From Blastobasis lacticolella (taxonomy: Eukaryota > Arthropoda > Insecta > Lepidoptera > Blastobasidae), in contig LR990056.1 of NCBI GenBank assembly GCA_905147135.1, forward strand, positions 4,164,001-4,228,000: DNA of 64,000 nt, given 5' to 3'. This document shows, piece by piece, positions 22,301 to 34,949 of this stretch. Every line of letters starts with the position of its first letter. Within the stretch, counting starts at the first letter, position 1. Both the position numbers and the translations under genes were made by a program. A model generated the notes under the pieces. It was not told the origin of the DNA. It saw nothing but the letters and a program-made list of their open reading frames with translations, and did not search any database.

Positions 22301-25300
22301 TCCTGAAACAATCATACGATTCAAGCACTTCTACAAGATCAAACGCGAACTGTGATTTTATCAAATGCTGATTGTATTATTATATTACCATGTTTGTCTC
22401 TGTGCCGTCTCTTCTCTCGTTTGCGTCTCTTCTCTTCTTCCTCTGCCTTCTTCTTTCTGAGCGATTCAAGTGTTTCCACCTGCAAATAACAGTTATATGA
22501 ATAAATGTGTAAATATCTAAACAGGTAATATCTAAATATGTAAAGCGTCATTTATTTTTTCTCACAGAGGGGGATAAAAAGTACAATGAGTCATTCGGTC
22601 GCACACATTTTTATTCTCCTTTAGAAATATGAACACAGCAAGAATAGTGTAACTATAGAATTCTTCGCTTCGCTCTAGATTCAAAATAAAGCCTTCGTCT
22701 TAAAATTATAATTTTGCGCCCTTATAACACAGACCAAGCCAAACTGGTCAGCAATGGAGAGAAATGATGATGGGCGTTTTGGGATAGGATTTCAAATACC
22801 TATTTAACGAAGTAATATTCATTGTTATATAGTCTGGTTAGAAGTCGGGCACCAGGTTCCTTCTGACTTAAAAAGAGGTAAAACTCTGAAGGTACAAATA
22901 ATTGGAGTGAGGCGTCATAGTAGCTATTGCTGTACATTCAGAGATCTATCTATCGATGTAACACCCATCGTTATTGAGCCCATTTAGAAACCGGGGACTA
23001 AGTCCGAAACAAATAGTTTATCAGAATTTGGGATGATATGCCACTTGACATAAAGTGCGTGTCACTGTGTGTTTCCTTCCTATTTTCCTATCCCCCTCCT
23101 TTTTGACGATTGAAAGAGATATTTAATGTCCTAATCAATAAATAAATTTTGAATTTTGTATTTTGACATAAAATGTTACGCGGTCAGTTTAGCTACGATC
23201 AAGCCTATTAGATTTCAATATGCGATCAGCATCCAGATTACTATAATTGTGCACTCACCATAGCACTGGCCAGCGAGGCGGCGGGCGCTCGAGCCAGCGC
23301 TGCGGAGGCGGCGGGCGCGGCGCCGCAGCGGCGCAGGAACTCCGCCGCGCGGGAGCGCCGCGACGCGAGGACGGACTCCGCTGATGGGCAGGCGTCTGAT
23401 GATACTGGGGACGGACGGGCGGACATCATCATCATCATCTCGGCGTTAAATACCGGTTGCGCCAAGCGCTACACGCGGGTGCCCGGGGTCCAACGGACGG
23501 GCGGACATGTTATAACCTAACTGACGGAAAAAGTCGGATAACTCGCGACTAAGGGCCGATTGTTCAATCCTCAGATAAAATATATCAGACTGATAAGTTA
23601 TTATGCGACTAAAATAAAAACGTCCCTATCTTCATGTATAAGTGAAGGATAATTGTTTGTTTTAATTTGGCAGTATATTATTTTATTAGACAGATAAATG
23701 TTATCTGAGGATTTAAAAATCGGCCCTAAAACTACTAAACTCTAGCTAACTCTTTAAATAAATAATATTAGGCTAATTCACACAGCGCCTTCTAGCCCCA
23801 AACTAATCAAAGCTTGTATTATTATTTTAAATTTAAAGTGTTGATATAAAAATTTCAAACCATTCGAACCAAGAGCGAGCACGGAGCTCAAACAGGCATT
23901 AGAAAATACCCATGGATATGAGCTCTCGAATGCACATCGAACTTGGAATCAAGCTCTTGCAAAAAGTTTTAAACTTTTGAATTTGATTAAGTAATCGTTT
24001 TGTTAAAACGGCATGAATGCTACATGACCTAGTTGTAGTGTGATTCTATACGCATGAACTACATTACATTTCAGGTTAATTAACATATTATCATAAAATT
24101 TGTGTTGTAACTACAACACTTTTAAATTCAATGTGACTTGGATAACATTTTTCATTGGTGTGTTAGAAACGGCATGGAATTAAATGTCTCAAAATGTAAA
24201 TTTATTCATTTCAAGAGGAAAAAACTGCCTATAAGTCTGATTAATCTCTCAATTGCTTAAACATATCCGAGCTCCATGAGATACGAGACCTGGGAGTTGT
24301 CTTGGATCGTGGATTGACATGTGTGCCTCATATCAATTGAACAGCAAAGACTGCGGGGAAAATGCTGGGATTTCTTAAAAGAAATACGAAAGGATTCGCA
24401 GCTAAAACAAAATTACATATATATAATGCACTTGTTCGGAGTCGATTGGAATACTGTAGTGTTGTGTGGAATCCATATAAAGCCAACCACTCCTAGAGAA
24501 TTGAAAGCTTACAGCGTGCATTCACGAGGCACCTAGCTTTCATTTCACAGGGGTTTTCACACAGGCAACCATACGACCAGCGTCTCTCCTTTTTTAAAAT
24601 TACCTCACTTCGCAATCGTCGAAAATTGCTTGATTTAACTTTTTTGTACAAATTTAATTCGGGGATTTACAAATTGCAGTGATATTTTATACTGTATAAA
24701 TTTTTCGGTGCCGCACAAGTTGCCTAGACATTCTACCGCACTAATATAGGTTGTAATGCACCTTTTACCAGGATTTGTAAGGAATATAACGAAATGTGTC
24801 ATATGACGGGGAGGATTGATATCAACCATGATTCGTTCCCTGCATTTCGTCGATCGGTGCTCAAGTCCTATACACTTGACCTATTTACCTGACAGACGCA
24901 CGTTTTCTATGCTGTTTTTACTTTTACTTTTTATAAAGGTTTAGCTAACTAAATTGTATGTTAACTAATACTAAGTTTTTGTATAGGTTTTTGATTTTGT
25001 AAAACTGCAATTTCTTATACTACATCTTACGAATATTCGCCATAATATAATTTTAAAAATCTATTTACCTTTTGTATCCGATTGGTCTCCAGTCAAATCA
25101 ATCATATCATCCGAATTATCTTCCAGAGATATGATTTCATTCTCCAACTCATCCTTACTATAATTTCTACTCTTTTTAATTCTTTCAAACTCTTTGTCTT
25201 TCTTCTTTTCTCTCTCGATACTTCTCTTCTCCCTGTCTTTTGCAATATGGTCTTTTCTCTTGTCTTTATATTTCTTCTTGTCTTTCCTAGGGATATCACA

Positions 25301-28300
25301 ATCTTTGCTCCTTTCTCTGTCTTTAACTTTTTCCATTTCTCTATCTCTAGATTCCTTATCCCTAATTTTATCAGATTTCCTCTCTGGCGAGTTCCTCTCC
25401 ACTTTGGCTACCTCAGGCTTTGGTAGAATACGAGGGACTATCACTTCTGGTGGCTTCTCTACTGGAGGGGGCTTTTCTAGTACGATGGGGGCTAATATTG
25501 GAGCTGGTTTTGGGAGATATCTTATGGTCGTCTCGATAGCTTTGACTGTGGGTAGATTGTTCTCGTGTGTCGCTTCCATTTTGTAGACTACAGCTTGTGG
25601 TGTCGCCATGTTTGTGTGGACGATGGGTGGAATGTTTGATTTGGGTGGGTCAGGTTTCTCGTCAGCCTTGTCTGTCTGTTTGCTTTCAGAGTCCTCGTCG
25701 GAGCTGGATTCGTAGGGCAAAGCCGGTTTCGGTAGGATGGGATCAGGCTCCTTCATTTTCTTTATCGAGAACGATACTGGTGCTGTGAATATTATGAATG
25801 GGTTAATGGCTGGGGTTTATTTACGTTTGAACTCGTTCGCTGCGGCCGCCTCAACAATTGAGTCGTAATTGGCGTCACGCAAGTGCGCACGACTCGTCTG
25901 GCCGGTCCATACGAAATTGGAACTACGCGAGTATTAATATTAGTGAAAGAATTTTCAAAACCGACTCAGTAGTTTCGGAGAAAGATATAACATTTTACTC
26001 TTTATAATATTAGTACAGATTAGTATAAATCTTTAAACTTTCACTGGGGTTTCCGACATGTCGGTTAGATTTTAATAATTCCGTTGGTACCATAACCTCT
26101 ATCAAATTCTTATACAAATCAATTTACAAATAATTTATTAATTCCACAAAATCAGTAGTTTAGAAACAACAACAATATATTATTAGAAAACAAATTTCTA
26201 ATAATATATTGTTATAAAGTAAAATAATAAAACAAATAAAATAAGTATCGTATAATCGTATAGATTAGTAATTACTCACCTTTATTAGCCTTATTACTGT
26301 CGCCATCACCTCCAAGCTTCTCCTTCAGCGCGCGCGCATACCACGCATGGTACTGGTCCGTGGGCTCCAAAAACGAGAACCGCGGGTCCCCCTTCGCGCG
26401 CACAATGTCCGCGAAATCGGCGCCATTTCGTGACACGTACAGCGCCATCTTGTCTATAACCACTTGCACGTCTTCCGGTGGGGTCGCTATTGGAATGGGC
26501 GGCGGTCGTGGGGGCGCCGCTTCGGTGGGCTTGGGTTTGTCCTTCTCTTTGCTGTCCGAGGATGATGCGTCGTCTATGTCTGGGGGGAGATGGAGGTTGT
26601 GTGTTGCGTGGTGTAAACTTAGAGAATGAAAAATAGTAAATTGTTCGGAGTATTGAATGGTTAGACATTTGGATGAAGTAGTTACAATTAACAACAAAAC
26701 AAACAACAAAAAATACAAATAATTCACATGATTATCTGATCTGCGATATTTCTTAATACTACTCAGTGACAAACGGACGCAGTGGTTAACGCAGACCCAG
26801 GGCGCGCGAAAGGACAACGAGTCCAGTAGTTTTTGAGTTTATTCGTTACAAACAAAAATACAAATATTTTCTCTTCATAATATTGGTCTAGATCTAAACC
26901 AACCTTTTCGACATTCACTCACCTGAATCCTCGCTATCGGAGTCGCTGGCGTAGTTCTTCATGAGGCTCAGTCCAGTGGAGTGCACCGGGCCACGTGGCA
27001 CGTTGGTTGGCTGAGGCGGCGGCACCAACAACTGCGGTTCTGCCGCTGTGAAGGATAATTTCTTTATCAAGTGGGTGGTGAATTTCAAGTTGTATTGAAG
27101 ATTCTGATGAGGGGTTATCGCGCTACGAAAATCTTTGCTTTGGCAACAACTCTGTAATAGCAAAAAAAAAACAGCTGCGGCGCTACTGCGTCGTGAGGTC
27201 CGATGTCAAAATAAAGCCCTGTCACTGGCTCAGATAGATTAGTTATTTTACAGCAGTTGTTTCTGGTCAATAGCACCATAATATTGTGACAAAAACCTTA
27301 CGCCTCCCTAGCGCCATCTGAAATCGCGAAAACCCCCACTGAAACAATATGATCTCTGCCTACCCCTCAAGAAAAAGGTGTGCCATTTTATAAGTATGTA
27401 GTAATAACTCACGCTTCCCATCCTTCCCGTACATGACAGGCGGCCGCTGTATCTCCGCCGCGGGTCGCGGGGGCAGCGGCGCGGTGCCGGGCGGGGGCTC
27501 CTCCCCCGGCGCGGGGGGCTCCGCCTCAGTGCCGCGCACCCGCGACACCAGCAACCGGTAGTCGCAGTCGGCGGATGGCTTGTAGTGGATCGAGGGGATT
27601 GATGGGGCCTGGTGGGGGTAGAAGGGATATAATACATAAATAATGGCCAATATTGTACCGTCACGGGGTGCCAATCGACTCCGGCAGCCGTACCGCCGAT
27701 AGTACGCCGCGCCGCCATCTTGATGCAATTTAGTTAGGACCAATCGCAGCAAGCCAGAGCCAGAGCTGTCTTGCTGCGATAGGTTTAAACTCAATTGCAT
27801 CAAAATGGCCGCGTACTATCGGCGATAGACAATACCACTCCAGAGATTGATCAAACAGTCTCAGGGTCCCCAGCGAAAGACCTTGGTAAACCATGCTTCG
27901 CTAACGGTATTAGGTGCTGTAATTCGACTACCATCAAAGCAAGAAACGGTCACCCATCCAGTTCCCGGACTCATCGAGCGTTGCTTAACCTTGGTTGTGG
28001 GTATCGCAAGCACGCTGCCGCTAGACCAGTGCCGCCCATACATAAATAAAGAATACACAATACTTAGAAAGGCTTCTAAATGGGAAATATTTGGCTGCAA
28101 TATTGTCACTCCCAGCAAACTTCATATCGAGTAGAAAAGGATACATTATGCCACAACTATAGAGTGAGACTGAAACAACAACAGAAAAAATGGCTGGCAA
28201 TGGCTGCTACTGTGTTGCAGCCGCATATCGCAGTAAAAATATTGCCCTTTTACGAGAACTACAAGTATTTGCCATAAACTCCACGCCACGAATTGTGTCC

Positions 28301-31300
28301 CAGTATTAAAAATACTTTCTTTACCAAGAATGCCTCTGCCTATTTTCCGGTTGACGCAGGTAATAAAGACATTATGATATAACTCTATTCTGTCCATCTA
28401 TCTATTTTTACTGTCCTTTGTGTGTACAATAAAGAGTTATAAACAAACAATAAAAAAATATGACAGAGCGACACCCATCTATCGAATCGAAGTGACTGGT
28501 GCTACGCTCTACACTGCCATGACCAAACGGCCGTCCATTAATCTGTGTGATTCTAGCGATAATTAGACTAAGTCGATTCCTATCTGCGAAAACCTATTAA
28601 TGGCTCTGTGTACACCAATTTTTATACCAATAATTGTTATTAGTATAACAATAGGTTAGCCGTGTGGTGTCCGGCAGAGTAGAATAGCACCAGGTAGGGT
28701 GTCGTACAGGACGACTAATGTTTTCGAGGCAAAAGATCTAGTCTCCGTAGGCAGGAAAATGGGCAGCAGCGTTTTCCATTGTTATATTTATAACACTGCG
28801 ATCTCCAACTCGCCTGCCAAGCGTGGAGATTATGGCAATAACCTCTCCTTCCGTGGGAGAAGCCGTTCGTCCTACAGTGAACTGTTATGTGATGTGATGA
28901 TGAATTATGATGAATTGTTATTTAAGCTATCGGTGTTCCAAACAAATAAAATAAAAATCAATCTCTACTACAATGTCAACCACCGGATACTTAATAATAT
29001 GTAGTAATTTGCTATTTGCTAGTTGACCTACTGACTTACTCTTGACAATTCAATTCAAAAATCTTTATCCAGTTAAATTTTTTTTTAATAAATTGAAGTA
29101 AAATATTCGGCCTTAAATATTGCAAAATCGATTGTATGCGCATGATTTTGAACAAACAAATTTCAGGCTTTCCTTCATTAGAGTTACATGTTGCATACTG
29201 AAAATGTCGATAAGCTATCGGCAGTTACGTACCTTGGGAAATATGAATAATATCAAGTCATATGTACGGCCATATCGTGTCTACTGGCCACAGAATTAAA
29301 GAAGTTTATTTAGTCATATGGGCAGTGTTTTATAATGTTTTTGTAATGTAATGATCTATTTGCGTTATACAGGCTGGCCGAAACATTGACGTCAAAAAAA
29401 AAAGGAAACCTTTTTTCTTCATGAGAGAGAATCTTCATGAGTTGTACTTTTATGCATAAAATAATCAGCTTCGTGACTTTGGGAAAAGTTATGAAAATGT
29501 TGGTCTTAAGTGAAAAATTTACTTTCAGTGAATTATGACTTAAATTTTCAACGTAAATTAAAAATCTAAACATGTTACTTCATGGTTTCTTAGTAGGCTT
29601 CAAAAATACGACAGATACTCAGCTTTCATAAACATTTAAAAAATAATTACTTAATGGGCTACTTCGGCTACAATAAAGGCAGCCAGGTGGAAAATTCTTA
29701 AAATTAGCCACATGATTACAAAATATATATTTTTAGACGTCTCGGCCAGCATGTATGCCTGAAATAAAAGTATTTTATTTTTATATTTTTTATTTAAGGT
29801 TTATTAAGGAATATTATTGTCCCCATGCTCCCTAATACTCCCGACGTAGGCAACCCCTCTGATATGTACAATGTAGAACCTCACAACCTCTTTAGTCCTT
29901 TGGTCTGTGTGTACAGAAGTATGACGAGTAGGACGACCTGAGTGGTCAACATGTCTGGTCTGGTCTGCCACGCAAGAGTTTCCGGGTTTGATTACCGGCC
30001 GGGCAGAAGATTGCAGATTGAGGGATTGAAATGATGAATTTTAGTTTCTGTTACGGGTCTGGGTGTTCTATGTATAATAAGTATGTATTTAAAAGTATTT
30101 AAGTAGTTGTCTTAAGTGGTATGGGACCACAAACTTTGCTTAGTTTGGGACTAGATAGCACTGACTGAGTTTGTCCTCGATTATAAAAAATGTGTAGAAT
30201 AACTATAATTTCTCAACTATAAGCAAGGTAACTTACATCTTACAAGGCACACAACCTCCATAAACAAGATATTGGAACAAATCATCTGTTGTGGATATTC
30301 AACATTGCAACCTGCATGCCAAGCGTGAAGATTTGCGCTCATAAATCTCCCAAGTCTTCGACGATCGAGCAATAGGCTCATAATAACAAAAACAGTTATG
30401 ATACCATAGGTAGAGTAACTTCAACAAGCGAGACAATACTATTATGATTATCCAAACAACAATAGTAAATTCAATTCAACACTATGGTGCTACAATGGGC
30501 AATTATCAATATGAGGTTTGTCTTACCGATTCAATAATAGTGGCTGCCAAACTTGGATGCAAATAATCTTCATTCTCGTACGGTTTGTCTAAAAAAAAAG
30601 AGTTGATGTTAGTATAACGGGTACAATAACACAGAAGACAAATTGTGACGCGGGAATTAAGAATATGAGGTGATCTTCTCTATCTATATAATAGTAAAAA
30701 ACAAAGTCGCTTTCAACCATCTGTTTGTATGTACACTTAGATCTTTTAAACTACGCAACGAATTTTAATGCGGTTTTCAACAATAGATAGAAGGATTCAA
30801 GAGAAGGACTTATAAGCAAGAAAAAAAGGGTAGATAGGGGTTGGTGTACGCGAACGAAGTAGCGCCGATTCCATTAGTTATATTTATTGAGTTAGTAGAA
30901 TCGAGTTAGACACCTAAAGTATGATTATTGTACTTCTATAACAGTTCTATATTGTAGAAATGGCTCTATTACCTTCAACCACTTCAGCTTTCTTCTCTGG
31001 CCACTTGCCGGCTTTCACGAGGGCAATCAATACTGTGTAATACGGATGCAGAGTGGAATCTCTGTTGAGGAACCGGAACTGGGGGTTGTCACCCTGCTTT
31101 GCTTTGATCAGGATCTCCATCTGGGCGCCCTGGGTGGCTATGAACTTCGCTGTTTTCTCAATTATGGCGTTTTGTTTGTCAGTTTCCGGCTGTAAAGACA
31201 TTTATTTTGTATAGTTTCTTGAAGTTACATATTAAACAAGCTTCCTACATACTATTATGGCTTTGCTCATGTAGTCTAAATTATTTGTAAGTGTAAATTA

Positions 31301-33303
31301 CAATTAAGGGGTGACTTCATAAAAATGCTGAAACGCATCATCTTTTGTCGAAGAACCTTAGAATAAATCTTCTTTAATATCCTAAATTCATGAATTATAA
31401 GTTCACTATAAAAATCAATATTAAAAAAATATATCAATATTCAAAATATGTTTTGGTAGATTACAATTTTCACCATAGCATTTACCATTCAAATATTTAA
31501 GTTTAATTTATGTATTTTTCAAAAATGTTTTAAATGGTCATTAACTGGTTGAATCCAAAGAAATTGATAACAATATAAAAAAATTTGCTGAATATACACT
31601 GGGCCATGACAGATGAACAGTGTCTCGATAATTATAGACAATAAACTTATGGACTTTCTGGACAGAATAAAAGTACAAGAACAAGTAAAGGATTTACACT
31701 CTTATGTTTAATGTGTATTACCTTAAATCTCTGTAAAATATCAATCTCATTGTGATGTATGGTGATAAACTGTGTTAATTAGAAATATATACTTAATCAC
31801 AACACCACAAAGCAACATTTACTTCAACATATCACTTGTATTTGAAAAAGAAAAACATACCACAACTATACCAGGTGGAAGCAAGGCCATGAAACTTGGT
31901 GATGGAAGGAAAGGCTCATCAGCTTCTAAAGGTTCCGACGGTGGCTCGGGCTCTTTTGGAGCATCGTAGTTGAAGCCTACTTGACCGTAGCCAGCTGCAT
32001 GGAGTCTCTTCAGCTCTTCCTCTGTGAAAAGGAAGGAATATTATCATCATTCGTTGACATGAAATATGCAAAAACAGAACAAATATAAAGTAAAACATAA
32101 CATGGAAAAATATATGTAATATATTTTTATAATTAATCTGAAATTCGTTATCATCATATCATGATAGCCAATCCAGGCTGCTTTTCCTCCTCCAATTAAT
32201 TAGTCTTTAGAATATAGCATTTAACTCAATTGAGCAAAATAATGTAAATAAGATAAATGAAATTATATATCAGAGAGGACAAACCTTTGTACATTTCTTC
32301 TTCATCCTCATCTGTGTGCATCGCCCGGTATCTCTCTTCATCGCATAGTTGTTCCACTTCCAGCTCTGTTCTGGTGAGCTCCACCCTCCAGTCGTAGCCC
32401 CCTTGGGGGGCCTCGAGGGGTGACAGGTCGTGCAGGGCTCCCCTAGCATCATACCTGCCAATGGTTGTACACTAGTCTTAACCATAAGCTTGCACCATAA
32501 TGCACAGAAAAGTGGTAAGGTTTTCTGCTGGGTGATATGCATAGTAGTCATCTTAACCTAGGCTGCAAACAATTTTGTACTTAAAGCTAAAGAAATAAAT
32601 GTGGGACTAGGTATTTAGGTTTCGAATGTTGTAAATAGATACTATTTCGATGATATTATTTCGACAAGATAAACATAACTTACATAACCCACCCTTTATC
32701 CCAAAAAGTTAAAAATAAAGATAAACTGTAATGCTAAAGTTTAAAATATGTATATCTCATACATATACCAACAACTAAATCTATTAGATCGCAAACCCAT
32801 GCAGCAGTCATCGTGATAGAATCACTGCTCATTGATGATAAAATTGAGAGGTTTGCAGCAGCCCAGCCCTTCAATATGAAATGTTGTCAATATACATACG
32901 CAATTATGCCTTTTCAAGTAATACATACCACCGGAACGTGTCACCATAACATTAGACGCCAGGACGGCGCCTCCACCCGCTATCCTCACGCCGCGAGCGC
33001 TTCTAAACATCCTCTGCGAAAATCTTAGAATTCTCCCAAAATTTAGTGTTTTTTCTTTATTTCTATTGAATTTAGCGCCACAGTTAGCAGTCTTATAGTA
33101 AAAAACGTATCGAACCTGTCGATTTTCAAAGTTTCATCCCCCATCCATGGTATAAGGTGCTTCCCTTGATCAATCAGCAGGGCTTTGTCGTCATCTCTAA
33201 ATAATTTGCAGGAGTAGCCGAACACGAAAAGATCTTCTTTCTTCTCCTTGAACTCACTTTTACGTAATATACCAGACTCACTACCAGTCCACTTCAGAGA
33301 CAT
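19340..33303 (-). CDS. SFSWAP: SFSWAP / suppressor-of-white-apricot splicing regulator, complete (15 coding exons)
   Basis: This is a nuclear alternative-splicing regulator. Coding exons: 33303-33116, 32454-32285, 32021-31861, 31189-30973, 30588-30527, 27608-27413, 27045-26923, 26579-26280, 25782-25069, 23404-23259, 22479-22389, 22302-22248, 21652-21617, 20478-20324 and 19521-19340. All phases match; the sum is 2796 nt (931 aa plus TGA). The N-terminal block (about residues 24-64, [17 protein letters not shown] and [11 protein letters not shown]) is the family-specific DRY/EERY region, continued by CDEERYRAM in exon 2. SURP1 is in exon 4 (about 182-235, [18 protein letters not shown]). SURP2 is in exon 8 (about 411-462, [16 protein letters not shown]). 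Exon 5 has YLHPSLAA and exon 9 starts with APVSFSIK, both family landmarks. Residues after about 580 are rich in Lys, Glu, Asp and Arg. The last-exon acceptor (19522) was chosen for its pyrimidine tract and phase; a weaker in-phase site lies upstream. The overall call is very secure; the last two exons are moderately secure. Confidence 0.93.
19811..19922 (-). repeat. partial duplications of SFSWAP exon 14
   Basis: The exon 14 stretch at 20361-20383 (encoding DLSQTL) recurs at 19888-19922 and at 19811-19831. The first copy reads [17 protein letters not shown] up to a degraded exon-14-like donor; the second breaks off at [12 protein letters not shown]. Intron text near 19742-19765 also duplicates 20295-20317. 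Confidence 0.6.
20007..20228 (+). mobile_element. LINE ORF2 C-terminal tail in SFSWAP intron 14
   Basis: An open frame ending [14 protein letters not shown], then [19 protein letters not shown], the conserved tail of RTE-like non-LTR retrotransposons (GRPK-W-D...DRAKWR pattern). It is antisense to SFSWAP, between exons 14 and 15. Related scraps occur at 1610-1725 and 13965-14060. Confidence 0.6.
23030..23165 (-). repeat. dispersed repeat shared with 40525-40640
   Basis: GTGTCACTGTGTGTTTCCTT and TCCCCCTCCTTTTTGACGAT here are the complement of sequence at 40525-40640. Each copy ends in an AATTTTGAATTT-type segment, as in retroelement 3' tails. Confidence 0.55.
24170..24960 (+). mobile_element. 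degenerate non-LTR retrotransposon ORF2 3' end
   Basis: Across frame changes the plus strand reads [33 protein letters not shown], then [13 protein letters not shown], the typical C-terminal region of a Jockey/CR1-like reverse transcriptase. Stops and frameshifts make it non-functional. It lies antisense in SFSWAP intron 9. Confidence 0.65.
26171..26213. repeat. perfect 19-bp hairpin in SFSWAP intron 8
   Basis: Arms AACAATATATTATTAGAAA and its exact complement with a 5-nt loop. It begins 67 nt past the exon 8 donor, so the pre-mRNA could fold here. Confidence 0.8.
27694..27824. mobile_element. 131-bp hairpin MITE in SFSWAP intron 5
   Basis: Left arm CGCCGATAGTACGC, CCATCTTGATGCAATT, AATCGCAGCAAG; the right arm carries the complements CTTGCTGCGAT, AATTGCATCAAAATGG and GCGTACTATCGGCG. 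It starts 86 bp upstream of SFSWAP exon 6. Confidence 0.7.
28657..28900 (+). repeat. dispersed repeat C, SFSWAP intron 5
   Basis: Forward copy from GCCGTGTGGTGTCCGGCAGA to a GATGTGATGATG end, antisense to SFSWAP. Confidence 0.6.
29928..30180 (+). mobile_element. tRNA-derived SINE, family B
   Basis: Forward copy: CGACCTGAGTGGTCAACATG, GGGTTTGATTACC, then GTTACGGGTCTGGGTGTTCT and TATAATAAGTATGTATTT. In SFSWAP intron 5, antisense to the gene. Confidence 0.65.
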
Positions 33304-33432
33304 GTTGAACTTATATTACCATGGAAAAATGAAAATTACAGAAATAAAAAGAATTTAACACGCGCACGCTTTTCGAAGCAAAAAACAACTTTGACAAATT
33401 TGTATTCGTTCCGAAACCTCTTCGAAAGATTC

Positions 33433-33437
33433 ACTGA
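33433..33437 (-). promoter_or_regulatory. possible initiator of SFSWAP
   Basis: A TCAGT initiator match on the minus strand about 130 nt upstream of the SFSWAP ATG (33303). No TATA box is apparent. This is a weak single-motif candidate. Confidence 0.2.
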
Positions 33438-33633
33438 TGAACAAGTCTTCGCTCGGAAATGTTGAATTTTTACCTGCGGCAACAAACCAAAAAGCTGTCA
33501 GCCAGAGATGGTGCCTGGATGGGTGATGGAGAATTTTTTTAAATTTTTTTTGTCTGTTTTAGGCGATTGGCACATTGCAACGCAGCACCGATCGGTTGTG
33601 CGTGACGTGCGTTAATACGAAGTTCTTTGAACT

Positions 33634-33976
33634 GGGGCCTTACCATAAACTCTTATAGCAGGACCTAAACAGAACGGCCCTGCTTAGAACGAGACAGCGC
33701 TATAAGTGTCACATATATTATATACTTGTACTATCTTAAGATGTATCTAATATTAAGTTTGCAGTGTAATTAGTTCTTAAACTGTAAGACTGTAAAGTAT
33801 GTGGAATAAATAAATAAGCTTGTCTCGTTCAAACCGAAAGCAATTCTGATATCCTGCTATTAAAGTTCATGGTAAGCCTTCTGTCATCGGTTTCGTTATA
33901 CGTGTCACAAAAGTTTGTCTGTTCTGAGCAGGGCAGTTCTGTTTAGGTCCTGCTATAAGAGTTCATGGTACGCCCC
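33634..33976. mobile_element. MITE with about 45-bp terminal inverted repeats
   Basis: The left end (TCTTATAGCAGGACCTAAAC) and the right end (GTTTAGGTCCTGCTATAAGA) are inverted copies; the outer ends are GGGGC and GCCCC. A lone copy of this end is at about 500-540. It lies 330 bp upstream of the SFSWAP start codon. Confidence 0.7.
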
Positions 33977-34403
33977 CTGAATTAGTAGTACATCTGAATA
34001 CTTGCCCATTATATGTATATACTTGCTTTAAACTTATAATAATGTTGTACATATATCCTATTGATAGAAGAGGGCGACGTTCAATTCGAATATTAGACGG
34101 TCGGGCTGCGGTTCAGATAAGTTTTTGTCGCTGTACTTTCTACATAAAGAGCTGCTGTGAAGTAAGGTCTCCAGGATTGTCAGATAAGCGATTGACTCTG
34201 CTTCATCGGTCACTTCAGGGGCCAGGCCCCCCTAGAAACTAGCCCTAGACACGCCAATGTCTAAATAATATAATTTTGTGGAAAGATTATAACAATTTGG
34301 ACAATCCCTAAATATTTGATTGTAGGTAAGTATATAAAACAATATAAAAATTACACATATTTCCAAATTTCACGAGAATGACGAATAAAGGCCCAATCTT
34401 GTG

Positions 34404-34821
34404 AAGCGCGCTCCACATGTGGACAGTTTCGCGGGAACACGAGAATGTAAAGGAAGTATTCGTGTAGTCCCGTGCATGTTTGGCATGTCTCGCCTATTTC
34501 ATAGACTAAGTAGAGATTGTTTGTTGTCGTCTCGATTCGATCGATTTTATATTTATATTCCTAGCGCTTTTTCCCGTAACAGGTTCGGGGTACTCTTGAC
34601 CATGATCCAGGATATTAGTAGATCAAGTAATTACAGTAGAGCAGGTGCTATCACCTCAGTGACCCTGTTTACAGCAGATGCGCGATGTTACACCGATGAA
34701 TCGATATAATGTCGACGCGTTTTGACACCCACCACATCCCTAGTAGGCGAGAATGTAGAGGCCGACCAAAGTCCCGGCAAAAGTTTCGCCGGAAGTTTCG
34801 GCGAACATATGGAGCGCGCTT
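34404..34821 (+). mobile_element. 418-bp MITE, copy 1
   Basis: Bounded by inverted AAGCGCGCTCCACATG-type ends. Its core holds a module that matches the 3' body of SINE family A (complement of ACTTGATCT and CCTGGATCATGGTCAAG). It is the left arm of a large palindrome with the copy at 35469-35885. It lies between the divergent genes SFSWAP and 4E-T. Confidence 0.75.
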
Positions 34822-34949
34822 AACACTAGAGTGGTCTATGGAAATGCAGCTCTGGAGTTGTCTATGGAAACGTACGGTGATTCGTATCCGCAGCCACGCG
34901 CGTGGATGCTTTTCCGCAGCACCGTACGATACTGCGTTCCAATGTACCA

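Noticed and set aside
25082..25586. Plus-strand hydrophobic-looking open frames
   Set aside because: Antisense to the long Lys/Glu-rich SFSWAP exon 9; the Phe/Leu/Ser content is the complement of its codons.
27308..27803. 136- and 147-codon minus-strand frames
   Set aside because: They overlap SFSWAP exon 6 and extend through intron and a MITE; only 27413-27608 fits the splice phases.
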